This document shows positions 8,143-17,139 of a stretch of 64,000 nucleotides of DNA, one piece after another. The stretch is from contig NZ_JBHULM010000011.1 of assembly GCF_042684485.1 (NCBI RefSeq), forward strand, positions 930,001-994,000, in the 5' to 3' direction. Below the pieces are notes generated by a model. That model was not told the origin of the DNA. It saw only the letters and a program-made list of their open reading frames with translations, and made no database searches. Made by a program: the position numbers and the translations under genes. Source of the DNA: Oceanihabitans gracilariae (GTDB taxonomy: Bacteria; Bacteroidota; Bacteroidia; Flavobacteriales; Flavobacteriaceae). The first letter of the stretch is position 1. Each line of letters opens with the position of its first letter.

Positions 8143-9120
8143 CTATTTACTTACTTTAATCTTGATTTTATTATAGATAGGTAAAAATATAAACGACAAT
8201 ACTCCTATTACAATAATAATCAACGTTTGAGAGCTCCATATAATCCAACCAAAAGCATAACTAGGCTCTTCTGCTAAACCAAATAATGTAAGCGCAGATA
8301 AAACTGCTGCTGGGTAAAAGAATACCCCTCCATTTGTTGTAGCTATAGTAAAACTTGCAGCAATAAAAGCTACTATCATAGATGGAAAAGGGGCTCCTTG
8401 CAATTCTGAAATAGCAAAGGATGTTATATAAAACATTAAAACATACATTAACCAAATAAAAATAGTATGAAAAATAAAAGCACCTTTATGCTTCATTTTA
8501 GAAACACTGGTAATACCTTCTAAAAGACCTATTGTAAAGTCTTTAATTTTATTAGCAATTTTACTTTTAGACTTTTTAACATAAAAAACAAAAAAGATAA
8601 ATAAGAGACACAAAATTAAGAATATACCTATTAATTTAATTGGATTAAACTTTTCTATTAGTAGATTATAAATAAAGTCAAATTGAAAAAACAAGGTAAT
8701 AACACAAATAATTAGCATCATTATTAAATCGAAAATACGTTCTGTGACTATAGTACCAAAACTTTTTTCAAAGGGAATATTCTCATAATTGGTAGCTACA
8801 GCTGCACGTAAAACTTCTCCAGATCTTGGCACGCCATAATTTGCTAAATATGCAATAAATATAGCCATGATACTGTTTGGCGCTTTTATAGAGTATCCCA
8901 TTGGTTTTAATAGATAATTCCACCTATACGCTCTTGATAAGTGACTTAAAATACCAAAAACCAAACCTAAAGCAATCCACCAATAATTAGCAGATTTAAA
9001 ATAAGGAATGATTTCTGAAATTGGAAGCTTAGAAAAGGTTAGCCACCCAAAAAAAACAGCTAATACAATAGGTAGTATTAGCTTTATTTTTTTTAAAAAT
9101 GATTTTTTATTATCACTCAT
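8143..9120 (-). CDS. UPF0104 / lysylphosphatidylglycerol-synthase-TM family protein
   Basis: This 325-residue inner-membrane protein has about eight helices. It carries the family hallmarks SRAYRWNYLLKP (about 62-73), a PRSGEVLR segment (98-105) and TERIFDL (126-132). It is the stand-alone membrane (flippase-like) domain related to that of MprF, without a synthetase domain. Members are often linked to envelope lipid or glycan genes, but the substrate is unknown. It follows cysC after 51 bases and precedes the gap before cysD, so it sits inside the sulfate-activation cluster. A role moving a lipid-linked or sulfated intermediate is speculative. Confidence 0.85.
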   Translation of the reverse strand: MSDNKKSFLKKIKLILPIVLAVFFGWLTFSKLPISEIIPYFKSANYWWIALGLVFGILSHLSRAYRWNYLLKPMGYSIKAPNSIMAIFIAYLANYGVPRSGEVLRAAVATNYENIPFEKSFGTIVTERIFDLIMMLIICVITLFFQFDFIYNLLIEKFNPIKLIGIFLILCLLFIFFVFYVKKSKSKIANKIKDFTIGLLEGITSVSKMKHKGAFIFHTIFIWLMYVLMFYITSFAISELQGAPFPSMIVAFIAASFTIATTNGGVFFYPAAVLSALTLFGLAEEPSYAFGWIIWSSQTLIIIVIGVLSFIFLPIYNKIKIKVSK

Positions 9121-9171
9121 ATTCTATCCATTATTATTCTATATTTTTAATAAAATAAAAATTGGTTATAA

Positions 9172-9765
9172 TTAAATTTCTAATTTAGGCTTAATATATT
9201 CTAGAATATCTTTAACCGCTTGTTCTACGGTTTTTTCTTCTGTTTTAATTTCAATATCTGGATTTTCTGGAGCTTCATAAGGTGCAGAGATTCCTGTCAT
9301 GTTTTTTATCTCACCTGCTCTTGCTTTTTTATACAATCCTTTTACATCTCTACGCTCACATTCTTCAACACTAGTATTTATATAGACTTCAATAAAATTA
9401 ACGTCTTTAACAATACTTTTAATGTTCTCTCTGTCTTTTCTATAAGGAGAAACAAATGCTGCTAAAGTTACTAAACCAGCATCTACCATTAAATTTGCTA
9501 TTTCAGCAATTCTTCTTATATTTTCTGTTCTATCTTCTGGAGCAAAAGTTAAATCACTATTGATTCCTTTTCTTATATTATCACCATCTAAGGTGTAGGT
9601 TTTTACTCCTAGCTTATACAATTCTTGTTCTACAACATTTGCAATTGTTGATTTTCCAGAACCTGAAAGTCCTGTAAACCAAATCAAAAAAGAGTTATGC
9701 TTGTTTTTTTCTTGTCTATCTGATTTTGAAACCTGATAGCTATGTGGGATAATATTTTCTTTCAT
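9172..9765 (-). CDS. cysC: Adenylylsulfate (APS) kinase
   Basis: This 197-residue kinase phosphorylates APS at the 3' position to make PAPS, the donor used by sulfotransferases. The Walker A motif GLSGSGKST is at 32-40, and the substrate region LDGDNIRKGINSDLTF at 59-74. The downstream FISPYR-type segment is present as FVSPYRKDRENI. Length and motifs are complete. The gene lies 13 bases after the DUF2061 gene and 51 before the UPF0104 gene. PAPS-making capacity next to two sulfotransferases argues for a sulfation pathway rather than cysteine synthesis. Confidence 0.97.
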   Translation of the reverse strand: MKENIIPHSYQVSKSDRQEKNKHNSFLIWFTGLSGSGKSTIANVVEQELYKLGVKTYTLDGDNIRKGINSDLTFAPEDRTENIRRIAEIANLMVDAGLVTLAAFVSPYRKDRENIKSIVKDVNFIEVYINTSVEECERRDVKGLYKKARAGEIKNMTGISAPYEAPENPDIEIKTEEKTVEQAVKDILEYIKPKLEI

Positions 9766-9778
9766 CTGTATCTTTTAA

Positions 9779-10204
9779 TTATTTTGCACGATCTTCAAGT
9801 CCAAAATTTATTTTATACCATGCTCGTTCGTGTAAATAATATAGTATCATTTTAGTAATTACTTCTGCAAAGCCTATTTTAAGACCTGTTAATGGATCTC
9901 CAGATATTAGCCAAGCTAGCAACATGGTATCCATAGTACCGATAAATCGCCAAGTTACTGTTTTAGCAATGTGACGTTTTCTACTTTCTAAAATTTTTCC
10001 TTCTTTAGATAGGTTTATTTTAAACCATACACGTTCATGAAGGTAATATAAGCTCATTTTAGTAATCACCTCAGCAAAGCCTATTTTAAGTCCCGTAAAA
10101 GGGTCTCCTGAGATAATCCAAGATAAGATAATAGTATCTATAGTACCTACTAGTCTCCAGGTTACTGTTTTAGCAATATGTCTTTTATAAGATACGTCTG
10201 CCAT
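9779..10204 (-). CDS. Tandem-duplicated DUF2061 membrane protein
   Basis: This 141-residue protein consists of two nearly identical DUF2061 units, about residues 7-64 and 76-133. Both carry KRHIAKTVTWR, ISGDP, TGLKIGFAEVITKM and LYYLHER, joined by a short Lys/Glu linker. Each unit has two short hydrophobic helices. Single DUF2061 proteins are typically about 60-75 residues, so this is an in-frame internal duplication. Its function is unknown. It overlaps the cysQ stop by one base (TAATG) and precedes cysC by 13 bases, tying it to PAPS metabolism. Transport or scaffolding for sulfate activation is a possibility, not a demonstrated role. Confidence 0.88.
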   Translation of the reverse strand: MADVSYKRHIAKTVTWRLVGTIDTIILSWIISGDPFTGLKIGFAEVITKMSLYYLHERVWFKINLSKEGKILESRKRHIAKTVTWRFIGTMDTMLLAWLISGDPLTGLKIGFAEVITKMILYYLHERAWYKINFGLEDRAK

Positions 10205-11001
10205 TATTTACTTACTAAAAACCAAGGATTTAATAGATTTTCTTTGTTGTAAAGAAGAGATTCGTTGGTGTCTTGCGAAATTACATCAATACCAACAGCA
10301 TTACAAATGGCTTGACCAGCAGCAGTATCCCACTCCATAGTAGGTGCAAATCTTGGGTATACATCTGCGTTTCCTTCTGCTACCAAACAGAATTTTAAAG
10401 AGCTTCCTTTAGAAACTACCTCAACCTCTTTTCCTTCTTTTTTAATAGACTCTACAAAATCTAATGTTTCTTGACTCATATGTGAGCGACTACCTACCAC
10501 TTGCACAGGGTTTGATTCTGGTGCTTTTGGCTGTAGTTTTATAGCTGCTTGCATTACTTCTTCAATAGTAGCATCATGTGAATCTAAATCTGCTTTAAAA
10601 GCATCTTTTTTAGTGACATCTGCAACATAAATAGTTTTAGTAGCTGGTACATAAATAACTCCAAATTCGGGTTTACCGTTTGTTACCAAAGCAATGTTTA
10701 CAGTGAACTCTCCGTTACGCTTTATAAACTCTTTTGTACCATCTACAGGATCTACTACCCAACAAGTTGTCCAATTTTTTCTTGTAGCGTAATCTGTTTG
10801 TTTATTCTCTTCGCTAATAATTGGAAACTCGGTATTAACTAGATAAGAATTTATAACATCATTTGCTTTTTTATCTGCTTCGGTTAAAGGAGATTTATCA
10901 TCTTTTATTTCTACATCAAAAACTGTATCATATACTTGCATGATTACTTTTCCTGCTTTTAAGCTAGCTTCTACAGCTGTTTTTAGGTTTGAATTCAACA
11001 T
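10204..11001 (-). CDS. cysQ: 3'(2'),5'-bisphosphate nucleotidase
   Basis: This 265-residue member of the inositol monophosphatase-like Mg-dependent phosphatases dephosphorylates PAP, the inhibitory by-product of sulfotransferases, to AMP. Metal-binding motifs are intact: EE at 64-65, DPVDGTKEF from 84, and WDTAAGQ from 224. Placed with cysC, cysD, cysN and two sulfotransferases, it completes PAPS synthesis, use and by-product removal in one locus. It overlaps the DUF2061 gene by one base. A 92-bp gap separates it from rmlD upstream. Confidence 0.95.
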   Translation of the reverse strand: MLNSNLKTAVEASLKAGKVIMQVYDTVFDVEIKDDKSPLTEADKKANDVINSYLVNTEFPIISEENKQTDYATRKNWTTCWVVDPVDGTKEFIKRNGEFTVNIALVTNGKPEFGVIYVPATKTIYVADVTKKDAFKADLDSHDATIEEVMQAAIKLQPKAPESNPVQVVGSRSHMSQETLDFVESIKKEGKEVEVVSKGSSLKFCLVAEGNADVYPRFAPTMEWDTAAGQAICNAVGIDVISQDTNESLLYNKENLLNPWFLVSK

Positions 11002-11093
11002 CTGGTAATGTATTAAACTTATTAATTAAAACATATTAGCTAACAAATGTAAGGTTTTTGAGATTGTGTTACAATTATTAACTAGCTTGTATT

Positions 11094-11954
11094 TTATATA
11101 AAATATTTTTTAATTGTTTGATCTAAACTTTCTTCCCAAGTATCTTGTTTAGAGATTATTTGAAGTGCTTTTGAATTATTTAACACACTATAAATGGGTC
11201 TTTCTGCTTTAGTTTTAAAACTCTTAATAGGCTTTAGTTTAGATACATCATAATTGTTAAAATACTTGACAATTTGTTTAGCAAAACCATACCAAGTTGT
11301 TTCTCCTTTTCCTGTATAATGATATATACCATAAGCTGAAGACTTTGTAGTAATTATAGCATAAATAAATGCTGAAAGATCTATACAGTTTGTTGGTGTT
11401 CCTTTTTGAGAAGTTATAATGTTTAAATCTGCATTTTCTTGAGCTTTAGATATTATGGTTTTTAGAAAATTTTTACCATGATACGAATACAACCACGATG
11501 TACGAACAATAAAATAGTTATTCATTATTTGTTGAATATACTGTTCTCCTTGCAACTTAGATTTACCATAAACACTTATAGGGTTTGTGTTATCTGTTTC
11601 TAGATAAGGAGTATTTGCCTTGCCATCAAAAACATAATCTGTTGAGATATGAATTAAAGTAACATCATGTTTTTTACAACCTTCTGCTAAATTCTTTACC
11701 GCTTCGGCATTTACTTTAAAAGCATTTTCTTCATCATCTTCTGCTCCTTCTACATTTGTGTAAGCAGCACAATTAACACAAAAGTGAAATTCATTTTTAC
11801 TAAATACATTTTCTATTTCTTCTGTATTAGTTATATCAAATTGCTTTTTGTTAACAAAAGTAAATTCTAAAGCATCCTCATTTTTTTCAAAAAGATCTTT
11901 TATGGTTTTTGCTAGTTGCCCATTAGATCCAGTAACCAAAACCTTAGTTATCAT
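11094..11954 (-). CDS. rmlD: dTDP-4-dehydrorhamnose reductase
   Basis: This 286-residue extended short-chain reductase catalyses the last step of dTDP-L-rhamnose synthesis. It has the N-terminal nucleotide-binding TGSNGQL (8-14), the STDYVFDG segment and the active-site YGKSK. It overlaps rmlC by 11 bases, and the order rmlB-A-C-D in transcription direction matches a complete pathway. The synonym rfbD is in use. Rhamnose is therefore probably a component of the sulfated glycan. Confidence 0.95.
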   Translation of the reverse strand: MITKVLVTGSNGQLAKTIKDLFEKNEDALEFTFVNKKQFDITNTEEIENVFSKNEFHFCVNCAAYTNVEGAEDDEENAFKVNAEAVKNLAEGCKKHDVTLIHISTDYVFDGKANTPYLETDNTNPISVYGKSKLQGEQYIQQIMNNYFIVRTSWLYSYHGKNFLKTIISKAQENADLNIITSQKGTPTNCIDLSAFIYAIITTKSSAYGIYHYTGKGETTWYGFAKQIVKYFNNYDVSKLKPIKSFKTKAERPIYSVLNNSKALQIISKQDTWEESLDQTIKKYFI

Positions 11955-12495
11955 TAAAAAGCGATTTAAAAGTTGGCAAGTCTTTATCTTTTTGTGAAAG
12001 GATTAAAGCGTCAGTAGAAAATTTCCAGTCTACATTTACCGTTTTATCATTATAAATAATGCCTCCTTCTGCTTCTTTATTATAATAATTATCGCATTTA
12101 TAAGCAAAAACAGTGTTGTCTTCTAAAACCACAAAACCATGAGCAAAACCCTTAGGAACAAATAATTGTTGGTGTTTAATATTATCTAATACTATTGAAA
12201 AATATTTCCCAAAAGTTTTAGAGTCTTTTCTTAAATCCACACAAACATCTAAAACACTACCTTTAATTACTCTAACCAATTTTGCTTGCGCATGTTTTCC
12301 TGTTTGAAAATGCAATCCTCTTAAAACTCCTTTATTAGATTTAGATTGATTGTCTTGTACAAAAGAGGTTTTTATACCTGTACTTTCTTCAAATTGTTTT
12401 TTATTAAAAGTTTCTAAAAAATATCCTCTATCATCATTAAAGACCTTAGGTGTAATTATGTAACAGTCTTTTAAGTATGTTTCTTCAACTATCAT
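11944..12495 (-). CDS. rmlC: dTDP-4-dehydrorhamnose 3,5-epimerase
   Basis: This 183-residue cupin-fold epimerase is the third enzyme of dTDP-L-rhamnose synthesis. It shows RGLHFQTG, with the catalytic His region, the strand VRVIKGSVLDVCVDLR and FVPKGFAHGFVVL. Length is normal for the family. It starts one base after rmlA ends and overlaps rmlD by 11 bases, indicating tight translational coupling. Confidence 0.96.
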   Translation of the reverse strand: MIVEETYLKDCYIITPKVFNDDRGYFLETFNKKQFEESTGIKTSFVQDNQSKSNKGVLRGLHFQTGKHAQAKLVRVIKGSVLDVCVDLRKDSKTFGKYFSIVLDNIKHQQLFVPKGFAHGFVVLEDNTVFAYKCDNYYNKEAEGGIIYNDKTVNVDWKFSTDALILSQKDKDLPTFKSLFNDN

Positions 12496-12496
12496 G

Positions 12497-13354
12497 TTAT
12501 TTTAATTGTTGCAGGTATTTACCATAGCCGCTTTTTAATAATGGTTCTGCTAATTTATTTAATTGATCTCTATTTATATACCCCATTGTAAAAGCTATCT
12601 CTTCTATACAACCAATTTTTAACCCTTGTCGCTCTTCAATCACTTGTACAAATTGAGAGGCCTGCATAAGTGAATTAAATGTACCTGTATCTAACCAAGC
12701 AGTTCCTTTATCTAATATTTGAACGTTTAAATTTCCTTGATTTAAATATACTTTATTGACATCTGTTATTTCTAACTCTCCTCTACTACTAGGTTTAATC
12801 TTTTTAGCGATTTCAACTACAGAATTATCATAAAAATAAATTCCAGGAACAGCATAATTAGATTTAGGATGTTCTGGTTTCTCTTCTATAGAAATTGCTT
12901 TTTTATTTGCATCAAACTCAACAACACCATAGCGATTAGGGTCTTGAACATGATACGCAAAAATAACTCCTCCTTTTGGATTTACAGTGTCTTTTAATGT
13001 TTGGTCTAAACCGGAACCATAAAAAATATTATCACCTAAAATTAAAGCAACAGCATCATTTCCTATAAACTCTTCACCAATTACAAAGGCTTCTGCTAGG
13101 CCATTTGGCTGTTCTTGTATAGCGTATTGAAAATTACATCCATAATCACTTCCGTCACCTAATAATTCTTGAAACCTAGGAGTGTCTTTAGATGTAGATA
13201 TTATTAATATTTCTTTAATGCCTGCAGACATTAAGGTTGTTAAAGGATAATAAATCATTGGTTTATCATAAATAGGCATTAGTTGCTTACTTACCACTTT
13301 TGTAAGCGGATGTAATCTTGTGCCTGAACCGCCAGCTAATATTATACCTTTCAT
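12497..13354 (-). CDS. rmlA: Glucose-1-phosphate thymidylyltransferase
   Basis: This 285-residue nucleotidyltransferase makes dTDP-glucose from dTTP and glucose-1-phosphate. The N-terminal GGSGTRLHPLT loop, KPMIYYPL, ILGDNIFYG and the metal-binding and sugar-binding segments EEKPEHPKS and WLDTGT are present. Length matches short RmlA enzymes. It follows rmlB after four bases and precedes rmlC after one. Confidence 0.97.
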   Translation of the reverse strand: MKGIILAGGSGTRLHPLTKVVSKQLMPIYDKPMIYYPLTTLMSAGIKEILIISTSKDTPRFQELLGDGSDYGCNFQYAIQEQPNGLAEAFVIGEEFIGNDAVALILGDNIFYGSGLDQTLKDTVNPKGGVIFAYHVQDPNRYGVVEFDANKKAISIEEKPEHPKSNYAVPGIYFYDNSVVEIAKKIKPSSRGELEITDVNKVYLNQGNLNVQILDKGTAWLDTGTFNSLMQASQFVQVIEERQGLKIGCIEEIAFTMGYINRDQLNKLAEPLLKSGYGKYLQQLK

Positions 13355-13358
13355 TTAT

Positions 13359-14372
13359 TTATTTGTATTTTTTAATATACCAATCAATGGTTTTCTTTAT
13401 TCCTGTTTCAAAGTTTTCATCTGCTTTCCAACCTAATTCATTTTCAATTTTAGTTGCATCTATGGCATATCTAAAATCATGACCTGCTCTATCCTTTACA
13501 AATGAAATCTGTTTTTTATAAGATGTACTTTTAGGTTTTTCTTGGTCTAAAATTTCGCAAATTTTATTAGCTATATATAAATTATTACGCTCATTTTTTC
13601 CTCCTATATTGTATGTTTCTCCGGCAACTCCTTTTTTATAAACCAAATCAATTCCCTTACAATGGTCTAAAACATACAACCAATCACGTATATTTTGTCC
13701 ATCTCCATAAATAGGTATATTATCTCCTAATAAAGCTTTTCTAATAATTGTAGGTATTAATTTTTCATCATGCTGTTTCGGGCCATAATTATTAGAACAA
13801 TTTGTGGTTACCACATTCAAACCAAAGGTGTGAAAGTAACTTCTAACTATAAAATCTGAAGATGCTTTGGATGCACTATAAGGGCTATTTGGTGCGTAAG
13901 GTGTTTTTTCTGTAAACAACCCTTCACTACCTAGCGTACCATAAACCTCATCTGTTGAAATATGATGAAATCTACAATTCTCAAATCCCTCTTTAACTAT
14001 ATGAGGCTGAGACATCCAATAGTTTTTAGCTACATCTAAAAGATTAAAGGTGCCAAAAACATTTGTATTAATAAATGCGTCTGGATTAGTTATAGAGTTA
14101 TCTACATGCGATTCTGCTGCAAAATGAATAACACCTTTAAATTGATATTCATTAAATAACTTTTCAACCAACTCCCTATCACAAATATCTCCTTTAATAA
14201 AAGTGTATCTTTTATTATTTTGAACTTTCACTAAATTAGAAAGCTCACCTGCATAAGTAAGCTTATCTAAATTAACAATATGAATATTTGTGTTTTCTTC
14301 TAAAAAATATTCTATAAAATTTGAACCAATAAAGCCAGCTCCTCCTGTAATTAAAACATTATTCTTTTCCAT
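13359..14372 (-). CDS. rmlB: dTDP-glucose 4,6-dehydratase
   Basis: This 337-residue extended SDR enzyme converts dTDP-glucose to dTDP-4-keto-6-deoxyglucose. It has the NAD-binding GGAGFIGSNF near the N-terminus, HFAAESHVDNS, STDEVYG and the catalytic YSASK. I take the start as the ATG at 14372 (MEKNNVLITGG). A TTG 12 bases upstream would only add MLIL. The gene overlaps the end of the Wzz-like gene by 14 bases. Confidence 0.97.
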   Translation of the reverse strand: MEKNNVLITGGAGFIGSNFIEYFLEENTNIHIVNLDKLTYAGELSNLVKVQNNKRYTFIKGDICDRELVEKLFNEYQFKGVIHFAAESHVDNSITNPDAFINTNVFGTFNLLDVAKNYWMSQPHIVKEGFENCRFHHISTDEVYGTLGSEGLFTEKTPYAPNSPYSASKASSDFIVRSYFHTFGLNVVTTNCSNNYGPKQHDEKLIPTIIRKALLGDNIPIYGDGQNIRDWLYVLDHCKGIDLVYKKGVAGETYNIGGKNERNNLYIANKICEILDQEKPKSTSYKKQISFVKDRAGHDFRYAIDATKIENELGWKADENFETGIKKTIDWYIKKYK

Positions 14373-15417
14373 AAGAATTAACAAACTTTACTACAGATGT
14401 AGTTATATATAAAAGAACAAGTAAAATAATGGATAATATTGGAAATATTAAGCTATACTTTTCAGAAATTTTATCCGATTTGGTACCAATTTTTTGAAAA
14501 CTGGAAATAGTATCAAAGAAAACATCTTCTTCAATCTTCTTTTCTTCAAGAATTCTTAATTCGTTTCTTAATTTTAATTGTTGATTTAACAATTCGTATT
14601 CTTTGGTGTCTGATTTTTCTTGTTTTAAAGGAAATCCTGAATCAAAATTTAGTTTACCACTAGAAGATTTAGCCTCTTCATTAAGAACATTAACATAGAT
14701 TTTTTGTAAGGAATCTAACTCTTGTATTGATGCTAAAATATTCTCTTTTTGAATAATAATCAACGAGTCTCTTTTCTTCATTTTCTTTAAAGAATACTGA
14801 TTAGTAAATGAAGAGTTCAACCCTTTTTCTAAAGAGCTAAAAATATCTTTTTTGTAAGACTCGACACTAATTTCATAAAAATCACCAGAGTAAATACTTC
14901 TATTTTCAACAAAATCTTCAAATTCAACTTCGGCTGCTCTTACACTATCTATAGATTTAACAAACTTATCATATTGTTTAATTCTATCATTTTCAGTTTC
15001 TGGACCAGGAGCTATTTCAAAAGCTTTAATTTGTTTTACAGACTCTTCATCTAAATCGAAAATATTTGATAAAGTAGTATAATCTTTATTTCCTATTAAT
15101 GCGTTAAAATAGTCTATATTAGTAACTAACTGGTATTTAGAATCAAAATAAGGTTTAACTAACATACTTGAACCATAAGTAGCTGGTTTTACCTTTTCAA
15201 GAGTAAAGCCTATTATACCGGAAACGACTACAGCTATCAATATAATTTTATAATTATTAATTATTACCCTTAGAATAGAAACGATAAAGCTTAATATTCC
15301 TTTAAAAATGGATTTTATAAAATTATATAATCGATCAAAAAGACGACCTAAAGCATTAAAAAGTTGCCCTAAATCAATTTCATCAGAAGCACTTGTTTCT
15401 GTTTGTTTTTCACTCAT
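14359..15417 (-). CDS. Wzz-like polysaccharide chain-length/co-polymerase protein
   Basis: This 352-residue protein has a cytoplasmic N-terminal amphipathic region, a membrane helix near residues 57-72 and a long periplasmic part with coiled-coil helices (about 200-300). A second membrane helix lies near 325-343. This two-helix topology is that of Wzz chain-length determinants, without a C-terminal tyrosine kinase. It would set the length of the polymer made by the Wzy-like protein. It lies five bases after the upstream gene and overlaps rmlB. The sequence is divergent from enterobacterial Wzz, so the call rests on topology and context. Confidence 0.75.
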   Translation of the reverse strand: MSEKQTETSASDEIDLGQLFNALGRLFDRLYNFIKSIFKGILSFIVSILRVIINNYKIILIAVVVSGIIGFTLEKVKPATYGSSMLVKPYFDSKYQLVTNIDYFNALIGNKDYTTLSNIFDLDEESVKQIKAFEIAPGPETENDRIKQYDKFVKSIDSVRAAEVEFEDFVENRSIYSGDFYEISVESYKKDIFSSLEKGLNSSFTNQYSLKKMKKRDSLIIIQKENILASIQELDSLQKIYVNVLNEEAKSSSGKLNFDSGFPLKQEKSDTKEYELLNQQLKLRNELRILEEKKIEEDVFFDTISSFQKIGTKSDKISEKYSLIFPILSIILLVLLYITTSVVKFVNSYGKE

Positions 15418-15422
15418 AATGG

Positions 15423-17111
15423 TTAGTTAAATATTTGTTGTAAAATTTTTCTTGTTATTAAATATGTTGGTTTTACACCTGATGTTCCTAAACCTCCTGA
15501 CGCCAAAGTTCCTCCTGTTTCTAAAGGATTATCACTTGCATAATAAGCATAACGCACTTTAACGTCTTCATTAATACTACCTCTCACTTTTGAGGCTGCT
15601 TGAATTGCTTTTTGGTAATGTGCTCCTTCCATTTCTAGTCCAATTACATTCCATGTAGAACTATGAAAGAACTTTAAAATATCTTTGTTCTGTAATGAGG
15701 TACCTAAAACGGTAATCATTGCTCCTTCAAATATTTGTAAACCTTGACCTTCTAGATCTGCTGTACACAACTCATTTTTAAAAGGATAATTATCTGCTGT
15801 ACCTTCAAAAATATGTGCCGAAGGTATCATAATATCTCCTTTTCCGCCTTCTAAAATACCTGCTTTTCCCATAATAGAAATAGAATCTACATATAAATGC
15901 GTTTTATTTCCGTTGGGTTGATAAGGTTTTAAAAGCTCATCTATAGTTTCATAAGCTTGCTCACCAAAAGCATAATCCATTACCAAAATAATTGGTTTTT
16001 CCTTTTTTAATTTTTCTGCATTAACTTCTATATCAATTTTAGAAAAATCTATTTTATCTGTATCAAAAACCTGTACATTAATATTGGTTCCAGATCCATC
16101 TTCAATATAAAGCATCCCTTTTTGCAACGCTTCTTTAGTTACTTTATTGCGTAGATCTGCATTGTTTTTATCACTTATAGCTTCGTATACCTGAAAAATA
16201 TCTTTTTTAGCAGCTAATTGTTTTAATGCGTTTGGAGCAAAAAGCGTATTCATAACACTATGCATATTGGCACTTATAACATGAATTGGTCTTTCAAGCA
16301 AGCCGTTTTTGTGTAAAATAGCCTTGATATTATTGGCCCAAATTTCACCGTGAATATGATGCCCTAAACGCTCTCTTAAAACAGGACTAAATGTAATGGT
16401 TCTCTTGTTGTTATTAACCACTTCTTCTATAGCTAATTTACCTAACCAATATACAATGTGTAATAAGCGTTCTGGTTGCGTAGGAATTGCAAAATCTTTA
16501 TACACTTCATTTAACTCATTAAATGTTCTGCCTAAAATATTTGCAGTATGTGTTATTGCAATTTCGCGTTCTTGTTGTGTAAGTTTCTTTTTGGTAGTTA
16601 CTGCTTTTTCAAGCTTTACCCAGTCTCTAGTAGTAGCTCCGTTTTCATCTATTAAAACGCGTTTGCTAATTTTATGAGACTCTACAAAAAGAAAGGTAAG
16701 GTGTGTTAAAATATCATAGATTTCTGAACGTCCACGAGTAATCTCGATGTTCATTTGCTCGTCGTCTATTCTATAGCAATTACGTCTTCTTTTTGGAGGA
16801 ATTATAGGCTTAAAATGAGAATTTGCATAACCTTCATCACTTGTTAAGTTAATAAAAGTGCACTCTTCTATACCTTCTGGTAATCTATCTACTACATAAA
16901 GTAGTCCTTCTAATTCTGCTTTTTCTTCACCAATAGAACCATAAATTTCTGGTCTTAGTAGTAATAATGCCTCTCTTAATGTTTCTCCAGAAACACCCAT
17001 TGGCTTATAAAAACCACGATTAAACAGGTGTCTCATGGTTATATACATACGTTCTATAGCATTTGAGCTTTCTTGAGCTCTCGTTCTTGCATGATGTTTT
17101 TTGTTACTCAT
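15423..17111 (-). CDS. Conserved protein with nucleoside-phosphorylase-like C-terminus (possibly DUF6909)
   Basis: This 562-residue soluble protein is of unknown function. I believe it belongs to the Bacteroidetes family annotated DUF6909, but this is from memory. The first 300 residues are mostly helical, including a basic segment PPKRRRNCYRI. The C-terminal half has alternating strands and helices, a Gly-rich MGKAGILEGGKGDIMIPSAH and GLEMEGAHYQKAI. The last resembles the MEG motif that binds ribose in purine nucleoside/UDP phosphorylases. It heads the run Wzz-rmlBACD with a five-base gap, so it is probably cotranscribed. Whether it acts in glycan synthesis or in nucleotide salvage is unknown. 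Confidence 0.7.
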   Translation of the reverse strand: MSNKKHHARTRAQESSNAIERMYITMRHLFNRGFYKPMGVSGETLREALLLLRPEIYGSIGEEKAELEGLLYVVDRLPEGIEECTFINLTSDEGYANSHFKPIIPPKRRRNCYRIDDEQMNIEITRGRSEIYDILTHLTFLFVESHKISKRVLIDENGATTRDWVKLEKAVTTKKKLTQQEREIAITHTANILGRTFNELNEVYKDFAIPTQPERLLHIVYWLGKLAIEEVVNNNKRTITFSPVLRERLGHHIHGEIWANNIKAILHKNGLLERPIHVISANMHSVMNTLFAPNALKQLAAKKDIFQVYEAISDKNNADLRNKVTKEALQKGMLYIEDGSGTNINVQVFDTDKIDFSKIDIEVNAEKLKKEKPIILVMDYAFGEQAYETIDELLKPYQPNGNKTHLYVDSISIMGKAGILEGGKGDIMIPSAHIFEGTADNYPFKNELCTADLEGQGLQIFEGAMITVLGTSLQNKDILKFFHSSTWNVIGLEMEGAHYQKAIQAASKVRGSINEDVKVRYAYYASDNPLETGGTLASGGLGTSGVKPTYLITRKILQQIFN

Positions 17112-17128
17112 ATACTTTATTTAACCTA

Positions 17129-17136
17129 CAAAGATA
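17129..17136 (-). promoter_or_regulatory. Candidate -7 promoter box for the polysaccharide operon
   Basis: TATCTTTG on the minus strand matches the Bacteroidetes -7 consensus TAnnTTTG and lies 17 bases before the ATG at 17111. A -33 TTTG at standard spacing is not seen. It is the only evident promoter-like signal in the gap before the long minus-strand run of polysaccharide genes. Confidence 0.45.
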
Positions 17137-17139
17137 GAA

